From Candidatus Krumholzibacteriota bacterium (GTDB lineage: Bacteria; Krumholzibacteriota; Krumholzibacteriia; JAJRXK01), in assembly GCA_029262065.1 (NCBI GenBank), contig JAJDAC010000046.1, forward strand, positions 1-64,000: a stretch of 64,000 nucleotides of DNA, given 5' to 3'. A model generated the notes under the pieces. The model searched no databases. It saw nothing but the letters and a program-made list of their open reading frames with translations, and had not been told where the DNA came from. Position 1 is the stretch's first letter. The number at the start of each line of letters is the position of its first letter. This document shows positions 1 to 6,733 of this stretch, piece after piece. The position numbers and the translations under genes are program-made.

Positions 1-40
1 GGATATTCAGTGGATTGAAGACTCGCAAAAGTAGCCCGCT

Positions 41-143
41 TCCTAACATCGCCCTGCACTTGGCGGCTGCGGGCCGAGGCCTTCATCTTGGATTGGGAAT
101 CCTAGTAGGCCCTTGCCGCAAGTGAGGGCGGGGTCCGTTAGCC
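41..143 (+). other. attC site 0
   Basis: R'' is TCCTAAC at 41-47 and R' is GTTAGCC at 137-143. The outer arms pair imperfectly: the left reads CTAAC then CGCCCTGCACTTG, and the complement of the right end reads CTAAC then CGCCCTCACTTG. It closes a cassette whose gene lies outside the window and opens the DUF4258/DUF2283 cassette. Its inner arms differ from the following attC sites. Confidence 0.75.
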
Positions 144-159
144 AGAATAGGGAACGCTC

Positions 160-420
160 TTGATCCGACACCGCTGGCCAGAATGGTGGGAGTGGGACCT
201 TGAGCTTAGTCCCCACCTGATGAAGCGCATGGCGGATCGCCGATTCTCCGAGGTGGAACTGCGCTCCATGCTCCAGCGCGCACTCGACTACCGCCGGGAC
301 CACGTTCTTGGACGGTTTGCGGTCCAAACGCGCTTCCGTCGCCGGGATTGGATCGTGATTGTGGAGCCAGACTTGCAGCTGGAGATACTTGTTGTGATCA
401 CCGCTTACCCTGTAGACTAA
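160..420 (+). CDS. DUF4258-like small protein, probable toxin of a cassette TA pair
   Basis: This 86-residue protein starts at TTG, 17 bp after the attC core; there is no ATG in frame before residue 21. It carries the pattern of small DUF4258-type proteins: HLMKRMADRRFSEVELRSML near residues 19-38, then a basic strand-rich half ending in an IVIVEPDLQLEILVVITAYP core. Such proteins are compact and RelE-like in size and are often paired with DUF2283 partners. Here a DUF2283-like gene follows after 5 bp, in the same cassette. A toxin role is inferred from the family and pairing; no catalytic residues can be assigned from the sequence alone. Confidence 0.7.
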   Translation: MIRHRWPEWWEWDLELSPHLMKRMADRRFSEVELRSMLQRALDYRRDHVLGRFAVQTRFRRRDWIVIVEPDLQLEILVVITAYPVD

Positions 421-425
421 GAGCC

Positions 426-695
426 ATGCGAGAACCATATCTAGAAGTCACGTTTCGGCACGGCAAGCCACTGGCCGCCTACCTGTATCTCCCCCGGAAC
501 GCAGGCCAGAAGAGCTACCGCACCAAGGAAATGTCGCCGGGTCTCCTGGTTGACTACGCACGCGGCGGGCGGGCCATCGGGATTGAGCTCACCGACCCGG
601 GCCGGGTTTCGCTCAACCGGGTCAATCAGGTGCTCCAAGAGATTGGCCAAGACAAGCTGAAGCGAGCCGATCTCTCTCCGCTACTTGCAGCGTAG
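426..695 (+). CDS. DUF2283-like protein, probable antitoxin partner
   Basis: This 89-residue protein has the short core LLVDYARGGRAIGIELTDPG near residues 44-63, which matches the DUF2283 pattern (V-D-x-D-x-x-G-x-x-x-G-I-E-I/L). It starts at ATG 426, five bases after the upstream stop; a longer in-frame extension would overlap the upstream gene and lacks homology. DUF2283 proteins are commonly encoded next to DUF4258 proteins and are presumed antitoxins. The gene ends 7 bp before the next attC core, so both genes share one cassette. The antitoxin role is inferred. Confidence 0.72.
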   Translation: MREPYLEVTFRHGKPLAAYLYLPRNAGQKSYRTKEMSPGLLVDYARGGRAIGIELTDPGRVSLNRVNQVLQEIGQDKLKRADLSPLLAA

Positions 696-701
696 GCATC
701 T

Positions 702-836
702 GGCTAACACGCCACTGCAACGGACGGGTCGGTTGTCACGCCGGCTGCTGCCGTCGTATCTTTCCTGAAGAACCCTCGCCGCGCCGGCAGCCAGCGCGCC
801 AAGTAGCCTGCCCGCTGATGGGCAGAACCGTTATGC
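702..836 (+). other. attC site 1
   Basis: R'' is GGCTAAC (702-708) and R' is GTTATGC (830-836). The inner left arm contains TTGTCACGCCGGCTGC and the inner right arm GCGCGCCAAG, and the right end carries CCGCTGATGGGCAGAACC. This is the full 135-bp form of the array's attC family. Confidence 0.9.
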
Positions 837-870
837 GGACAGGAAAAAGGTGGAGTGAGGGCACGCCGTC

Positions 871-1410
871 ATGAAAGGAACGAGGCATCACAAGCGCTTC
901 GTCACGCTGAGGAGCTGCGCGCGGGAGGCACTTGCGCACGCTGAGGAGTCCAGGGAGGGAAGCTACTTCTCCGGCCTTTCTTCGGTCTTCGCGAGCGTAT
1001 TCACGCTTGAGGCCTACCTAAACCACGTCGGTGCTGGGCTTGAGCCGGACTGGGAGGAACGCGGTTCTTGGGAACCACTGAAAGACAAGCTCAAGTCCAT
1101 TTGCTTCAGATTTTCTGTCGATCTCGACGCTGCTTCCAAAGAGTACCAACTGCTCATCGTGGCAATGAACGCCAGGGACTACTGGGTTCACGGGCGCACA
1201 GAGACAACCCAGGAGCAGACCTGGAACCCCAACAAGCGCGGTACCCGACCTTGGAAAGCGCTCACTCCCCAAGAAGAGCTGATTTGCGTTCTGCCAGCGC
1301 CGCGGCATCTACTTGAGCACATCGAACGTGTCGTTCAAAGACTTCATCGGGCAGGCGGAGGTAGCGGAGATCCCTTCCTGAATGTTGGCGGTGGCGCTGG
1401 CTCGGAATAG
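871..1410 (+). CDS. HEPN-like cassette protein
   Basis: This 179-residue, mostly helical protein is the only gene of its cassette, starting 35 bp after the attC core and ending 7 bp before the next. Residues 30-55 resemble the first helix of HEPN-type proteins (FSGLSSVFASVFTLEAYLNH). Residues 99-109 contain MNARDYWVHGR, an R-x4-H arrangement (R102, H107) that matches the catalytic motif of many HEPN RNases. A glycine-rich tail follows residue 160. No partner nucleotidyltransferase is present in the cassette. HEPN assignment is by motif and helix layout only; function is unproven. Confidence 0.55.
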   Translation: MKGTRHHKRFVTLRSCAREALAHAEESREGSYFSGLSSVFASVFTLEAYLNHVGAGLEPDWEERGSWEPLKDKLKSICFRFSVDLDAASKEYQLLIVAMNARDYWVHGRTETTQEQTWNPNKRGTRPWKALTPQEELICVLPAPRHLLEHIERVVQRLHRAGGGSGDPFLNVGGGAGSE

Positions 1411-1416
1411 GGCGCC

Positions 1417-1550
1417 GCATAACACGCCCATGCAGCGGATCAGCCCACTTGTCACGCCGGCTGCTTCGGGCGTAGTCTAGGAAAAGAACCCGACCCTTCA
1501 GCACCCGGCGCGCCAAGTGACCTGCCCGCTGATGGGCAGAACCGTTATGT
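1417..1550 (+). other. attC site 2
   Basis: R'' is GCATAAC (1417-1423) and R' is GTTATGT (1544-1550). The outer arms fold well: the left reads GCCCATGCAGCGG, and the complement of the right end reads GCCCATCAGCGG, leaving an unpaired base as expected for attC. Inner arms are CTTGTCACGCCGGCTG and GCGCGCCAAG. The right end is nearly identical to attC 1. Confidence 0.92.
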
Positions 1551-1625
1551 GGGTAGAAAACGGCACGCCTCTTGATCGAAACCGACATGCCCGTATGCCG
1601 TCTCCGCCCGTTGGGGAGTATTCCG

Positions 1626-2405
1626 ATGAAGGCAGCAGTTCTCCTAATAGTCATGCTAACTGTGCCCGCGAGCGCGACAACGGCGCAGCTCACGTACCAG
1701 TCACAGAGCCGCGAAATAGTGGCGCACGCAGAGGGACGGGCTGGCTCGGAAGAACCACAGGTTGAGCACGCGGAGAGTTCTGCTCCTGACTTCCATGATT
1801 ACATTGAGGATGTGTACGCGAAAGTCAACCACGACGAGGGCTCAAGCGAAAGCTACGCTTATCAGGAATCTGGGCTGTCGCCATCCGGGTTTTTTGCGCA
1901 AGCTTGGGCAATTGGCAAGAGGTCGGGCAACTCAGAGATGCACGCCTCATCCTCATCCACCGTCGACGTTGTGTTCTCACTTGACGCCCAAACTGATGTG
2001 TTTCTTTCCGGACGGTGCGTCATTCTTGATCCGTCCGATGCTAATCTCGGTCAAGCCACAGCAAGCGTGAGACTGGAGTGTGACGGCGCGGTTCTGTTCC
2101 ATCACCTGATCGTCGACGTCGACGATTCGGAGTTTCTCTGGACTGGGGAACTGAACCCAGGCACGTATAGACTATTTGCGGCTGCTACCACGGTCGCGGC
2201 ATTGAGTGAGACTGTCGACGCCGACGCCTACTTTGTTTTCGCGCTTGGAGCGAGCCCCGCTGTGGCGACGTCCACGCTGAGTGTGGGACTGCTCAAGTCA
2301 CGGTTCTGGGCGGTGGAGTTAGAACCGCATAACAAGGCCAATGCAGCAGTCGGGATCTTGTCACGCCGACTGCTCAGGGAGTACCTTGAGATAGGAAAAG
2401 AGTGA
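1626..2405 (+). CDS. Secreted cassette protein whose C-terminus is encoded by attC
   Basis: The ATG at 1626 is preceded by GGGGAG at 7-nt spacing and begins a signal peptide (MKAAVLLIVMLTVPASATTA). A longer form starting further up would bury this signal. The 259-residue product is acidic, rich in Asp, Ser and Ala, with beta-strand pattern and no recognised enzyme motif. The reading frame does not stop before the next attC: it runs through R'' at 2327 and ends in the attC loop, so about the last 26 residues come from the recombination site. Function unknown; probably periplasmic or surface located. Confidence 0.7.
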   Translation: MKAAVLLIVMLTVPASATTAQLTYQSQSREIVAHAEGRAGSEEPQVEHAESSAPDFHDYIEDVYAKVNHDEGSSESYAYQESGLSPSGFFAQAWAIGKRSGNSEMHASSSSTVDVVFSLDAQTDVFLSGRCVILDPSDANLGQATASVRLECDGAVLFHHLIVDVDDSEFLWTGELNPGTYRLFAAATTVAALSETVDADAYFVFALGASPAVATSTLSVGLLKSRFWAVELEPHNKANAAVGILSRRLLREYLEIGKE

Positions 2406-2454
2406 GCGGCAGCCGTCGCGCCAAGCGCCGCTGCTGATCGGCTTCACGTTATGC
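2327..2454 (+). other. attC site 3 (overlaps the end of the upstream gene)
   Basis: R'' is GCATAAC (2327-2333) and R' is GTTATGC (2448-2454). Inner arms are CTTGTCACGCCGACTGC and GTCGCGCCAAG. The outer arms pair as AATGCAGCAGTCGGGATC against GCCGCTGCTGATCGGC. The coding frame of the preceding gene continues into this site. Confidence 0.9.
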
Positions 2455-2481
2455 AGACGGGAAGAAAGGTAGGAAGCCAAA

Positions 2482-2691
2482 TTGCCCGTTGTCTCAGCAT
2501 TCTTTGGTATCATTGTGCGCATGTACTACCGCGAGCACGGTGTGGCACATTTCCACGCTGAGTACCAAGGGCAGCAGGCGAACTTCACCATCGATGGTGA
2601 GATTCTTGCTGGATCTATCCAGTCCAAGACCGCGTTGAGGCTGGTCAAAGAATGGGCGTCGATCCACGGCGCGGAGCTGCAGTTGAACTAG
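2482..2691 (+). CDS. DUF4160 protein
   Basis: This 69-residue protein has the DUF4160 signature: PVVSAFFGIIVRMYYREH at the start, then AHFHAEYQGQQANFTIDG and a C-terminal helix ending LVKEWASIHGAEL. It starts at TTG 2482, with AGGA about 8 nt upstream. DUF4160 genes are often coupled to DUF2442 genes, as here (61-bp gap, same cassette), and the pair is widely suspected to act as a toxin-antitoxin-like module. That role is not shown by the sequence. Confidence 0.85.
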   Translation: MPVVSAFFGIIVRMYYREHGVAHFHAEYQGQQANFTIDGEILAGSIQSKTALRLVKEWASIHGAELQLN

Positions 2692-2752
2692 GATCGTGCT
2701 CGCGCCGGAGAACCCCTCGACAGAATCGCCCCGCTCGATTGAGGCTTAGGTC

Positions 2753-3004
2753 ATGGAACAGCTTCCAATCGTAGTCAGCGCGGAATACGTCGCAGAGTAT
2801 CGGATTCGCCTGGTTTTCAGTGACGGGCTTGAGAACGTTGTAGACTTCTCGGGGTGGCTCGACGGACCTGTCTTCGCGCCACTCAAGGACCAGGGCTATT
2901 TCCAACGGTTCTTCCTGGATGGGGGTACCGTTAGCTGGCCCAACGGAGCAGACATCGCTCCCGAGACGCTACATCAGCGAGCTCGGTCGAGCGCAGCCGC
3001 ATAA
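2753..3004 (+). CDS. DUF2442 protein; its stop codon lies in attC R''
   Basis: An 83-residue protein of the DUF2442 type: a strand-rich start (YVAEYRIRLVFSDGLENVVD), then FSGWLDGPVFAPLKDQGYF, then FFLDGGTVSWPNGADIAPE. It is encoded with the DUF4160 gene in one cassette. The TAA stop is formed by the attC core itself (GCATAAC), so the final Ala-Ala-Ala is partly fixed by the recombination site. DUF2442 proteins are assumed partners of DUF4160; the biochemical role is unknown. Confidence 0.85.
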   Translation: MEQLPIVVSAEYVAEYRIRLVFSDGLENVVDFSGWLDGPVFAPLKDQGYFQRFFLDGGTVSWPNGADIAPETLHQRARSSAAA

Positions 3005-3123
3005 CACGCCCATGCGGCGGGTCAGCCCACTTTTCACGCCGGCTGCTCCATCGTAGTCTTGGAGACGAATTCCCCCTCCCGCAGCCGGGCTGACCTGCCC
3101 GTTGATGGGCAGAACCGTCAGAT
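2999..3123 (+). other. attC site 4 with altered R' core
   Basis: R'' is GCATAAC (2999-3005), and the arms match attC 2 (CATGCGGCGGGTCAGCCCAC on the left, TGACCTGCCC then GATGGGCAGAACC on the right). The right core reads GTCAGAT instead of GTTATGC, so the conserved GTT is changed to GTC. The inner right arm has also lost GCGCCAAG. This site may recombine poorly. Confidence 0.85.
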
Positions 3124-3155
3124 TGACTTCAATTCCTAGAAAGTAGGATTTTGCA

Positions 3156-3641
3156 TTGAGCAGATACAATCAACCAAAAACGTTTGCGTTCTTGGGAGCG
3201 TTGTTGCTCGTTGTGTGTGGTTGCGCGGAAGAGGGAGGGGGACCGCTATCATCCACCGATATCCAAGCGGTCGAGGCCGCATCGAGAGCTTATGGAGAAG
3301 CCTGGCTCTCAAACGATCCAGAGAAAGTGATGGACACTCTGACGATGGATGCGGTGATTGTACCCTCTGGCATGTCCGCCCTGCGGGGTGAAGAGGCCAT
3401 CCGTGCGTTTTGGTGGCCGGATGATTCTCCATCAACCACTGTGAATGAGTTTACTTCGACGGAAGACGAAGTTGGTGGGCGCGGCGATCTCGCGTTCGTT
3501 CAAGGGTCGTTCAGTCTAAGCTTTGAATACGATGGTGTTAGCTACTCAAGCGGCGGAACTTACTTTTGCCTATTGAAGCGGCTTCCAAACGGCCATTGGC
3601 GAATATCCCACCGAACGTGGAGCGATCGGCCGCGGATCTAA
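3156..3641 (+). CDS. Lipoprotein with SnoaL/DUF4440-like (NTF2-fold) domain
   Basis: This 161-residue protein starts at TTG 3156. A hydrophobic segment ends in VCGC, a plausible lipobox with Cys23. The rest fits the NTF2-like DUF4440/SnoaL pattern: an N-terminal helix (YGEAWLSNDPEKVMDTLTMD), then AVIVPSG and ALRGEEAIRAFW, and a C-terminal strand GHWRISHRTWSDRP. Such domains bind small ligands or are non-catalytic; no active site can be named. It is the single gene between attC 4 and an eroded attC-like site. Confidence 0.7.
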   Translation: MSRYNQPKTFAFLGALLLVVCGCAEEGGGPLSSTDIQAVEAASRAYGEAWLSNDPEKVMDTLTMDAVIVPSGMSALRGEEAIRAFWWPDDSPSTTVNEFTSTEDEVGGRGDLAFVQGSFSLSFEYDGVSYSSGGTYFCLLKRLPNGHWRISHRTWSDRPRI

Positions 3642-3651
3642 GGGCAATGCA

Positions 3652-3745
3652 ATCTAACAGGCCGCTGCTACTGACGGCCTGTGGGCGACGGGAGTGTGTT
3701 GAAGTTTGTAGACAACGGCCGCAGCGTAGCGGCCATCCGTCATGC
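3652..3745 (+). other. Probable eroded attC site with two perfect hairpins
   Basis: A TCTAAC core just after the upstream stop and GTCATGC at 3739-3745 bracket 94 bp. The interval holds AGGCCG paired with CGGCCT, and GGCCGC paired with GCGGCC across AGCGTA. The right core has the same GTC change seen in attC 4. It would separate the lipoprotein cassette from the inverted HigA cassette. Confidence 0.45.
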
Positions 3746-3756
3746 GCTCCGGGGGA

Positions 3757-4056
3757 TCATGCTGCTTCGTGGTCTGTTGGCGTGAAGTGAATCTCCAGAC
3801 CAAGTGACTCGAGAAGCGTGGCCAAGCTCGAGAGTCTGGGGTTGCCCTTCTCAGACAGCATTCGGTAGAGGTTCTCACGGTTCAGGCCCGTCAAGTTCGC
3901 GGCTGCACCAACTCCACCGTGCGCTTCGACCACGTTGCGTAGGCCGAGAAGAAACACCTCCTCCGAATCCTCAAAGCACGCAGTCAGGTACTCCGCCGCC
4001 TCATCGATGTCCTGCAGTTGCTCGATGAGTTCTTCGTGATAGCTCCTACTTGGCAT
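3757..4056 (-). CDS. HigA-like antitoxin (XRE family addiction-module antidote)
   Basis: A 99-residue protein encoded against the direction of the array. Residues 43-90 form an XRE-type helix-turn-helix: VEAHGGVGAAANLTGLNREN followed by LYRMLSEKGNPRLSSLATLL. This is the pattern of the HigA/RelB-type probable addiction-module antidote proteins that follow a HigB/RelE toxin. Its ATG overlaps the end of the truncated toxin frame by 11 nt. It should bind the inverted repeat at 4241-4260 and repress its own promoter. The antitoxin looks intact although its toxin is not. Confidence 0.85.
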   Translation of the reverse strand: MPSRSYHEELIEQLQDIDEAAEYLTACFEDSEEVFLLGLRNVVEAHGGVGAAANLTGLNRENLYRMLSEKGNPRLSSLATLLESLGLEIHFTPTDHEAA

Positions 4057-4237
4057 CTCGGTAGGCCCTCCAGTATTCTTTCGCTTGCTCTATGTCCCGG
4101 TTCTGGCGGCGCTTGTCTCCGCCGCACAACAGAACTACGAGCACATCGCTTTCCTGGCCAAAGTACACGCGATATCCAGGTCCGTAGTCGACTCTCAGTT
4201 CAGAAACTCCGTCCCGAGCAGCGTCCGTTCCATGGGA
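4046..4237 (-). pseudogene. 5'-truncated HigB/RelE-type toxin remnant
   Basis: Reading the minus strand in frame gives DGVSELRVDYGPGYRVYFGQ followed by a VLVVLLCGGDKRRQNRDIEQ segment and the end WRAYRDAK. This is the conserved C-terminal half of HigB-type addiction killer proteins. An in-frame TAG at 4238-4240 sits directly upstream and there is no start codon, so about the first 40-50 residues of the family are missing. The promoter and operator lie immediately upstream of the remnant, which suggests an internal deletion that removed the toxin N-terminus and kept expression of the antitoxin. Confidence 0.8.
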
Positions 4238-4239
4238 CT

Positions 4240-4268
4240 ATTGTAGCTTACAAACTACAACTACGCAA
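4240..4268 (-). promoter_or_regulatory. Promoter and operator of the HigA module
   Basis: Plus-strand TTGTAG (4241-4246) and CTACAA (4255-4260) form a perfect inverted repeat around an 8-bp centre. On the minus strand TACAAT (4240-4245) is a good -10 box, with TTGCGT (4263-4268) 17 bp upstream as a -35 box. The repeat overlaps the promoter, as expected for autorepression by a HigA protein. Confidence 0.6.
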
Positions 4269-4294
4269 GCCGTATGCCGAGGGATTCCTGGGGG

Positions 4295-4426
4295 GCCTAA
4301 CCCGTCGCTGCAGCAGTCCGACGCGCTTGTCACGCCGACTGCATCGGACTTAACATTGACTTGGAGAGTCGTAGAGGACAGCCGTCGCGCCAATCGCCCC
4401 GGCTGCTGAGCGACAAGCCGTTAGAC
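4295..4426 (+). other. attC site 5
   Basis: R'' is GCCTAAC (4295-4301) and R' is GTTAGAC (4420-4426). Inner arms are CTTGTCACGCCGACTGC and GTCGCGCCAA. The outer arms pair as CGCTGCAGCAGTCCGACGCG against CCCGGCTGCTGAGCG. It is the last fully typical attC in the window. Confidence 0.9.
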
Positions 4427-4444
4427 GGACTCAGGACTTCTCGA

Positions 4445-5194
4445 ATGCGAAACTACTGTAGATTTCTCACTCTCCTCCTTCTCGTCGGCTCCGCCGAGCG
4501 TGCGGATTCGCAGAACGTGAACAACCCTTTTCTTCCTTACGATCCAGACCAGAACACACTCATCCTCTACCACTTCGATGAGCAGCCGTCGTCTATGGTT
4601 CTGGACGCCAGCGGAAACACTCTGCACGGTCTTTGGACGCCAACCCCAGCGGGATCAACTGGGCGCTTCGGCAATGCGATCACGCTAAGTGGTGTGGCGG
4701 AGGTGATTTCAACTACTTTTCCCGAGCTGGAGGATACTGACTTAACGGTTGAGGCATGGATCTACCCCCTTTCGCACACGACCTGCCTTGTCGCCGACCT
4801 TCGAAGCCCGGGAATACCGGCAGACGACGGCATCGCTATAGGACTTACGGAGGAAGGCCACGCCTTCGGGATTTCCCAGGGTGGACATCTCCCTTTCTTC
4901 ATCGTTGAAAGCACCAGCGTGATACCGCTTGAGTCTTGGACTCATGTCGCGGTTGTGTTTCCTGGTACAGCGGCTCTCCTCCAGATCTACGTCAATGGGA
5001 ACCTGGAAGCTGGAATCGACGGTGTCCGTTGGCGCGGAACCCGCAAGGTCGTACTTGGCAAGGTCATGTCGGGGGGATGGGGGCACTTCACCGGCCTTCT
5101 CGATGAGTTCCGTGTCTCCACCGTCACCCGGGGATTCTCGCCGGTCTCCGTGAACGGGACGTCTTGGGGCCAGCTCAAGTCCGGTTGGGAGTAG
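4445..5194 (+). CDS. Secreted LamG-like jelly-roll protein
   Basis: This 249-residue protein begins at ATG 4445, with AGGA 8 nt upstream and just after attC 5. Residues 1-23 form a signal peptide. The mature part is a single concanavalin A-like/LamG domain: LILYHFDEQPSSMVLDASGN, then GRFGNAITL, DLTVEAWIYPL, SWTHVAVVF, LQIYVNGN and a closing GLLDEFRVS. Such domains bind carbohydrate or adhere to surfaces; no enzyme domain is attached. A surface or extracellular binding role is inferred. Confidence 0.82.
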   Translation: MRNYCRFLTLLLLVGSAERADSQNVNNPFLPYDPDQNTLILYHFDEQPSSMVLDASGNTLHGLWTPTPAGSTGRFGNAITLSGVAEVISTTFPELEDTDLTVEAWIYPLSHTTCLVADLRSPGIPADDGIAIGLTEEGHAFGISQGGHLPFFIVESTSVIPLESWTHVAVVFPGTAALLQIYVNGNLEAGIDGVRWRGTRKVVLGKVMSGGWGHFTGLLDEFRVSTVTRGFSPVSVNGTSWGQLKSGWE

Positions 5195-5198
5195 TGCT

Positions 5199-5278
5199 GT
5201 CTAACCAGGGCATGGACTTGACGGGCTGGCGCGCTGCCGACTATCGGCGGTAGAATGCCCACCAGGAGGTCGTTATGA
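5199..5278 (+). other. Short attC-like site supplying the next start codon
   Basis: GTCTAAC (5199-5205) follows the LamG stop codon, and GTTATGA (5272-5278) closes the interval. Between them GGGCAT pairs with ATGCCC and CCGACTATCGG forms an inner hairpin. The ATG of the next gene lies inside the right core, with its ribosome binding site AGGAGG at 5264-5269. It is shorter than the other attC sites and lacks their inner arms. Confidence 0.4.
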
Positions 5279-6660
5279 AGAGGCGCTCGCTTCCACTGAT
5301 TGCTGGGATCCTTCTCGCCACGTGTGTGTCGGCGGCTCCGTCAGTTGCCGAGGACGCGAAGGAGCTTCGGGAAAGCGACGAGAATCCGGCGGTCGCCGTC
5401 GAGCATGAGGTGCGGCTTGCTGCGGCGAACGCGGCAGAGGAAGCGCTGTGGCCGGGGTTCGATCCCCTCGTTGTTCCCCTCGCCGTGTTCGACGGAGCGA
5501 AAACATTTCTATTTCGCCACCCTGCCCCGCCGTCGGGGTTCACGCCTGTCGCGGGCGCCTCGCCCGGCACTTGGTCCTGGGAAGGGCGGCATGAGGCCGT
5601 TACCGCCAACACCAACTCTGAGATCGGGGGCGTCGCAACGGCAACGCTCATGGTCGATCGGGCGGAGCCGGGCCGCTCATTCCGGAACCTCGCTGCCGTT
5701 GCCATCCACGAGGCGTTCCATGTCTATCAGCGCGCGCACCATCCTGACTGGATCGGGAACGAGGTCGATCTTTTCGTGTACCCGACCGACGCCGCCGACC
5801 TCCTTGCGCTGCGCCGGCTCGAGACCGAAGCGCTGCGGCGAGCGCTGGCGGTTGATGACGAGGTCGGCGCGGCGTGCTGGGCTCGCCGGGCGCTGGCGCT
5901 CCGCGCCGAGCGGTACGCCCAAATGGACTCGGCCTTCGCCGCATACGAGCGCGGAACGGAGCTGAATGAAGGACTCGCCACCTACGTCGAGATGCGGGCG
6001 GTGGGCCGGCGCGCGGTAGACTGGCCCGAAGCAGAGTTCGGTCCGGCCGAGGTTCGCCGCCGCGCTTATTCCACCGGCGCCGCACTCGCGCTCCTCCTCG
6101 ACCGCTTTCAGCCCGACTGGTCCGCCGCGTTCGAGGCCGACGACCACCAGACGCTCGACGAAGCGCTCACCACGGCTCTCGGCATGGAGAGTGCCTGCAC
6201 GTTCGACAGTGATGTCGTGGCCGGCGCAGAGCAGAAAGCGAGCCTGGACGTGGCGGAGCTCGCGGGGGAGCGGGAACGGCGGCTGGCCGCGTTCGAAGAG
6301 AAGCCCGGATGGCGTGTTGTCGTCGAAGCGGACGGCAGCGAGCCGCTGTGGCCGCAGGGGTTCGACCCGCTCAACGTCGAGCGCGCGGGAGCCGGCCGCG
6401 TGGTCCACACCCGCTACCTCCAGCTGGGCAATGCCGCCGGGCAGCTGGAGGTCCTGAATGCGGAGGCGCTGACGGACGGAGCTGGTCCGCACCCGCTGTT
6501 CCAGGGCGTCCGCCGCGTGGAGTTGACGGGTCTCGTGGAGCCCGAAGTCAGCGAAGCGGAAGGCAAGGTCAGCGTGCGGGCCCCTGGCCTGACGTTGGAG
6601 TTCACGGGGGCGAGCGTCACGCGAACCGGTGAAATGATTGCCGTGAGACTGGATTCATGA
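5275..6660 (+). CDS. Exported gluzincin-like zinc metallopeptidase
   Basis: This 461-residue protein starts at ATG 5275 behind AGGAGG, with a signal peptide (residues 1-25). The zinc site is visible: AIHEAFHVYQRAHHPDW around residue 142 (HExxH), and ELNEGLATYVEM around residue 228, which supplies the third ligand Glu. The C-terminal third is strand-rich. The layout matches secreted peptidases of the gluzincin group that other soil bacteria encode. It is large for a cassette gene. GC content and codon use are higher than in the neighbouring cassettes, which suggests a separate origin. Confidence 0.75.
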   Translation: MKRRSLPLIAGILLATCVSAAPSVAEDAKELRESDENPAVAVEHEVRLAAANAAEEALWPGFDPLVVPLAVFDGAKTFLFRHPAPPSGFTPVAGASPGTWSWEGRHEAVTANTNSEIGGVATATLMVDRAEPGRSFRNLAAVAIHEAFHVYQRAHHPDWIGNEVDLFVYPTDAADLLALRRLETEALRRALAVDDEVGAACWARRALALRAERYAQMDSAFAAYERGTELNEGLATYVEMRAVGRRAVDWPEAEFGPAEVRRRAYSTGAALALLLDRFQPDWSAAFEADDHQTLDEALTTALGMESACTFDSDVVAGAEQKASLDVAELAGERERRLAAFEEKPGWRVVVEADGSEPLWPQGFDPLNVERAGAGRVVHTRYLQLGNAAGQLEVLNAEALTDGAGPHPLFQGVRRVELTGLVEPEVSEAEGKVSVRAPGLTLEFTGASVTRTGEMIAVRLDS

Positions 6661-6682
6661 TGGGGTCACGTCGCGGCCGGTG

Positions 6683-6730
6683 GCCTAACCCTTAGCTGGC
6701 GCCGATTCCAGCGGGCGGTCTTCCCAACGT
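6683..6730 (+). other. attC remnant
   Basis: GCCTAAC (6683-6689) lies 22 bp after the peptidase stop codon and is followed by a GCTGG/CCAGC hairpin. No clear right core is present. It is consistent with the left half of a decayed attC. Confidence 0.3.
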
Positions 6731-6733
6731 GAG

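Noticed and set aside
1-34. 3' end of a further cassette gene (frame ending TAG 32-34)
   Set aside because: Only ten codons are visible, too few to support a call.
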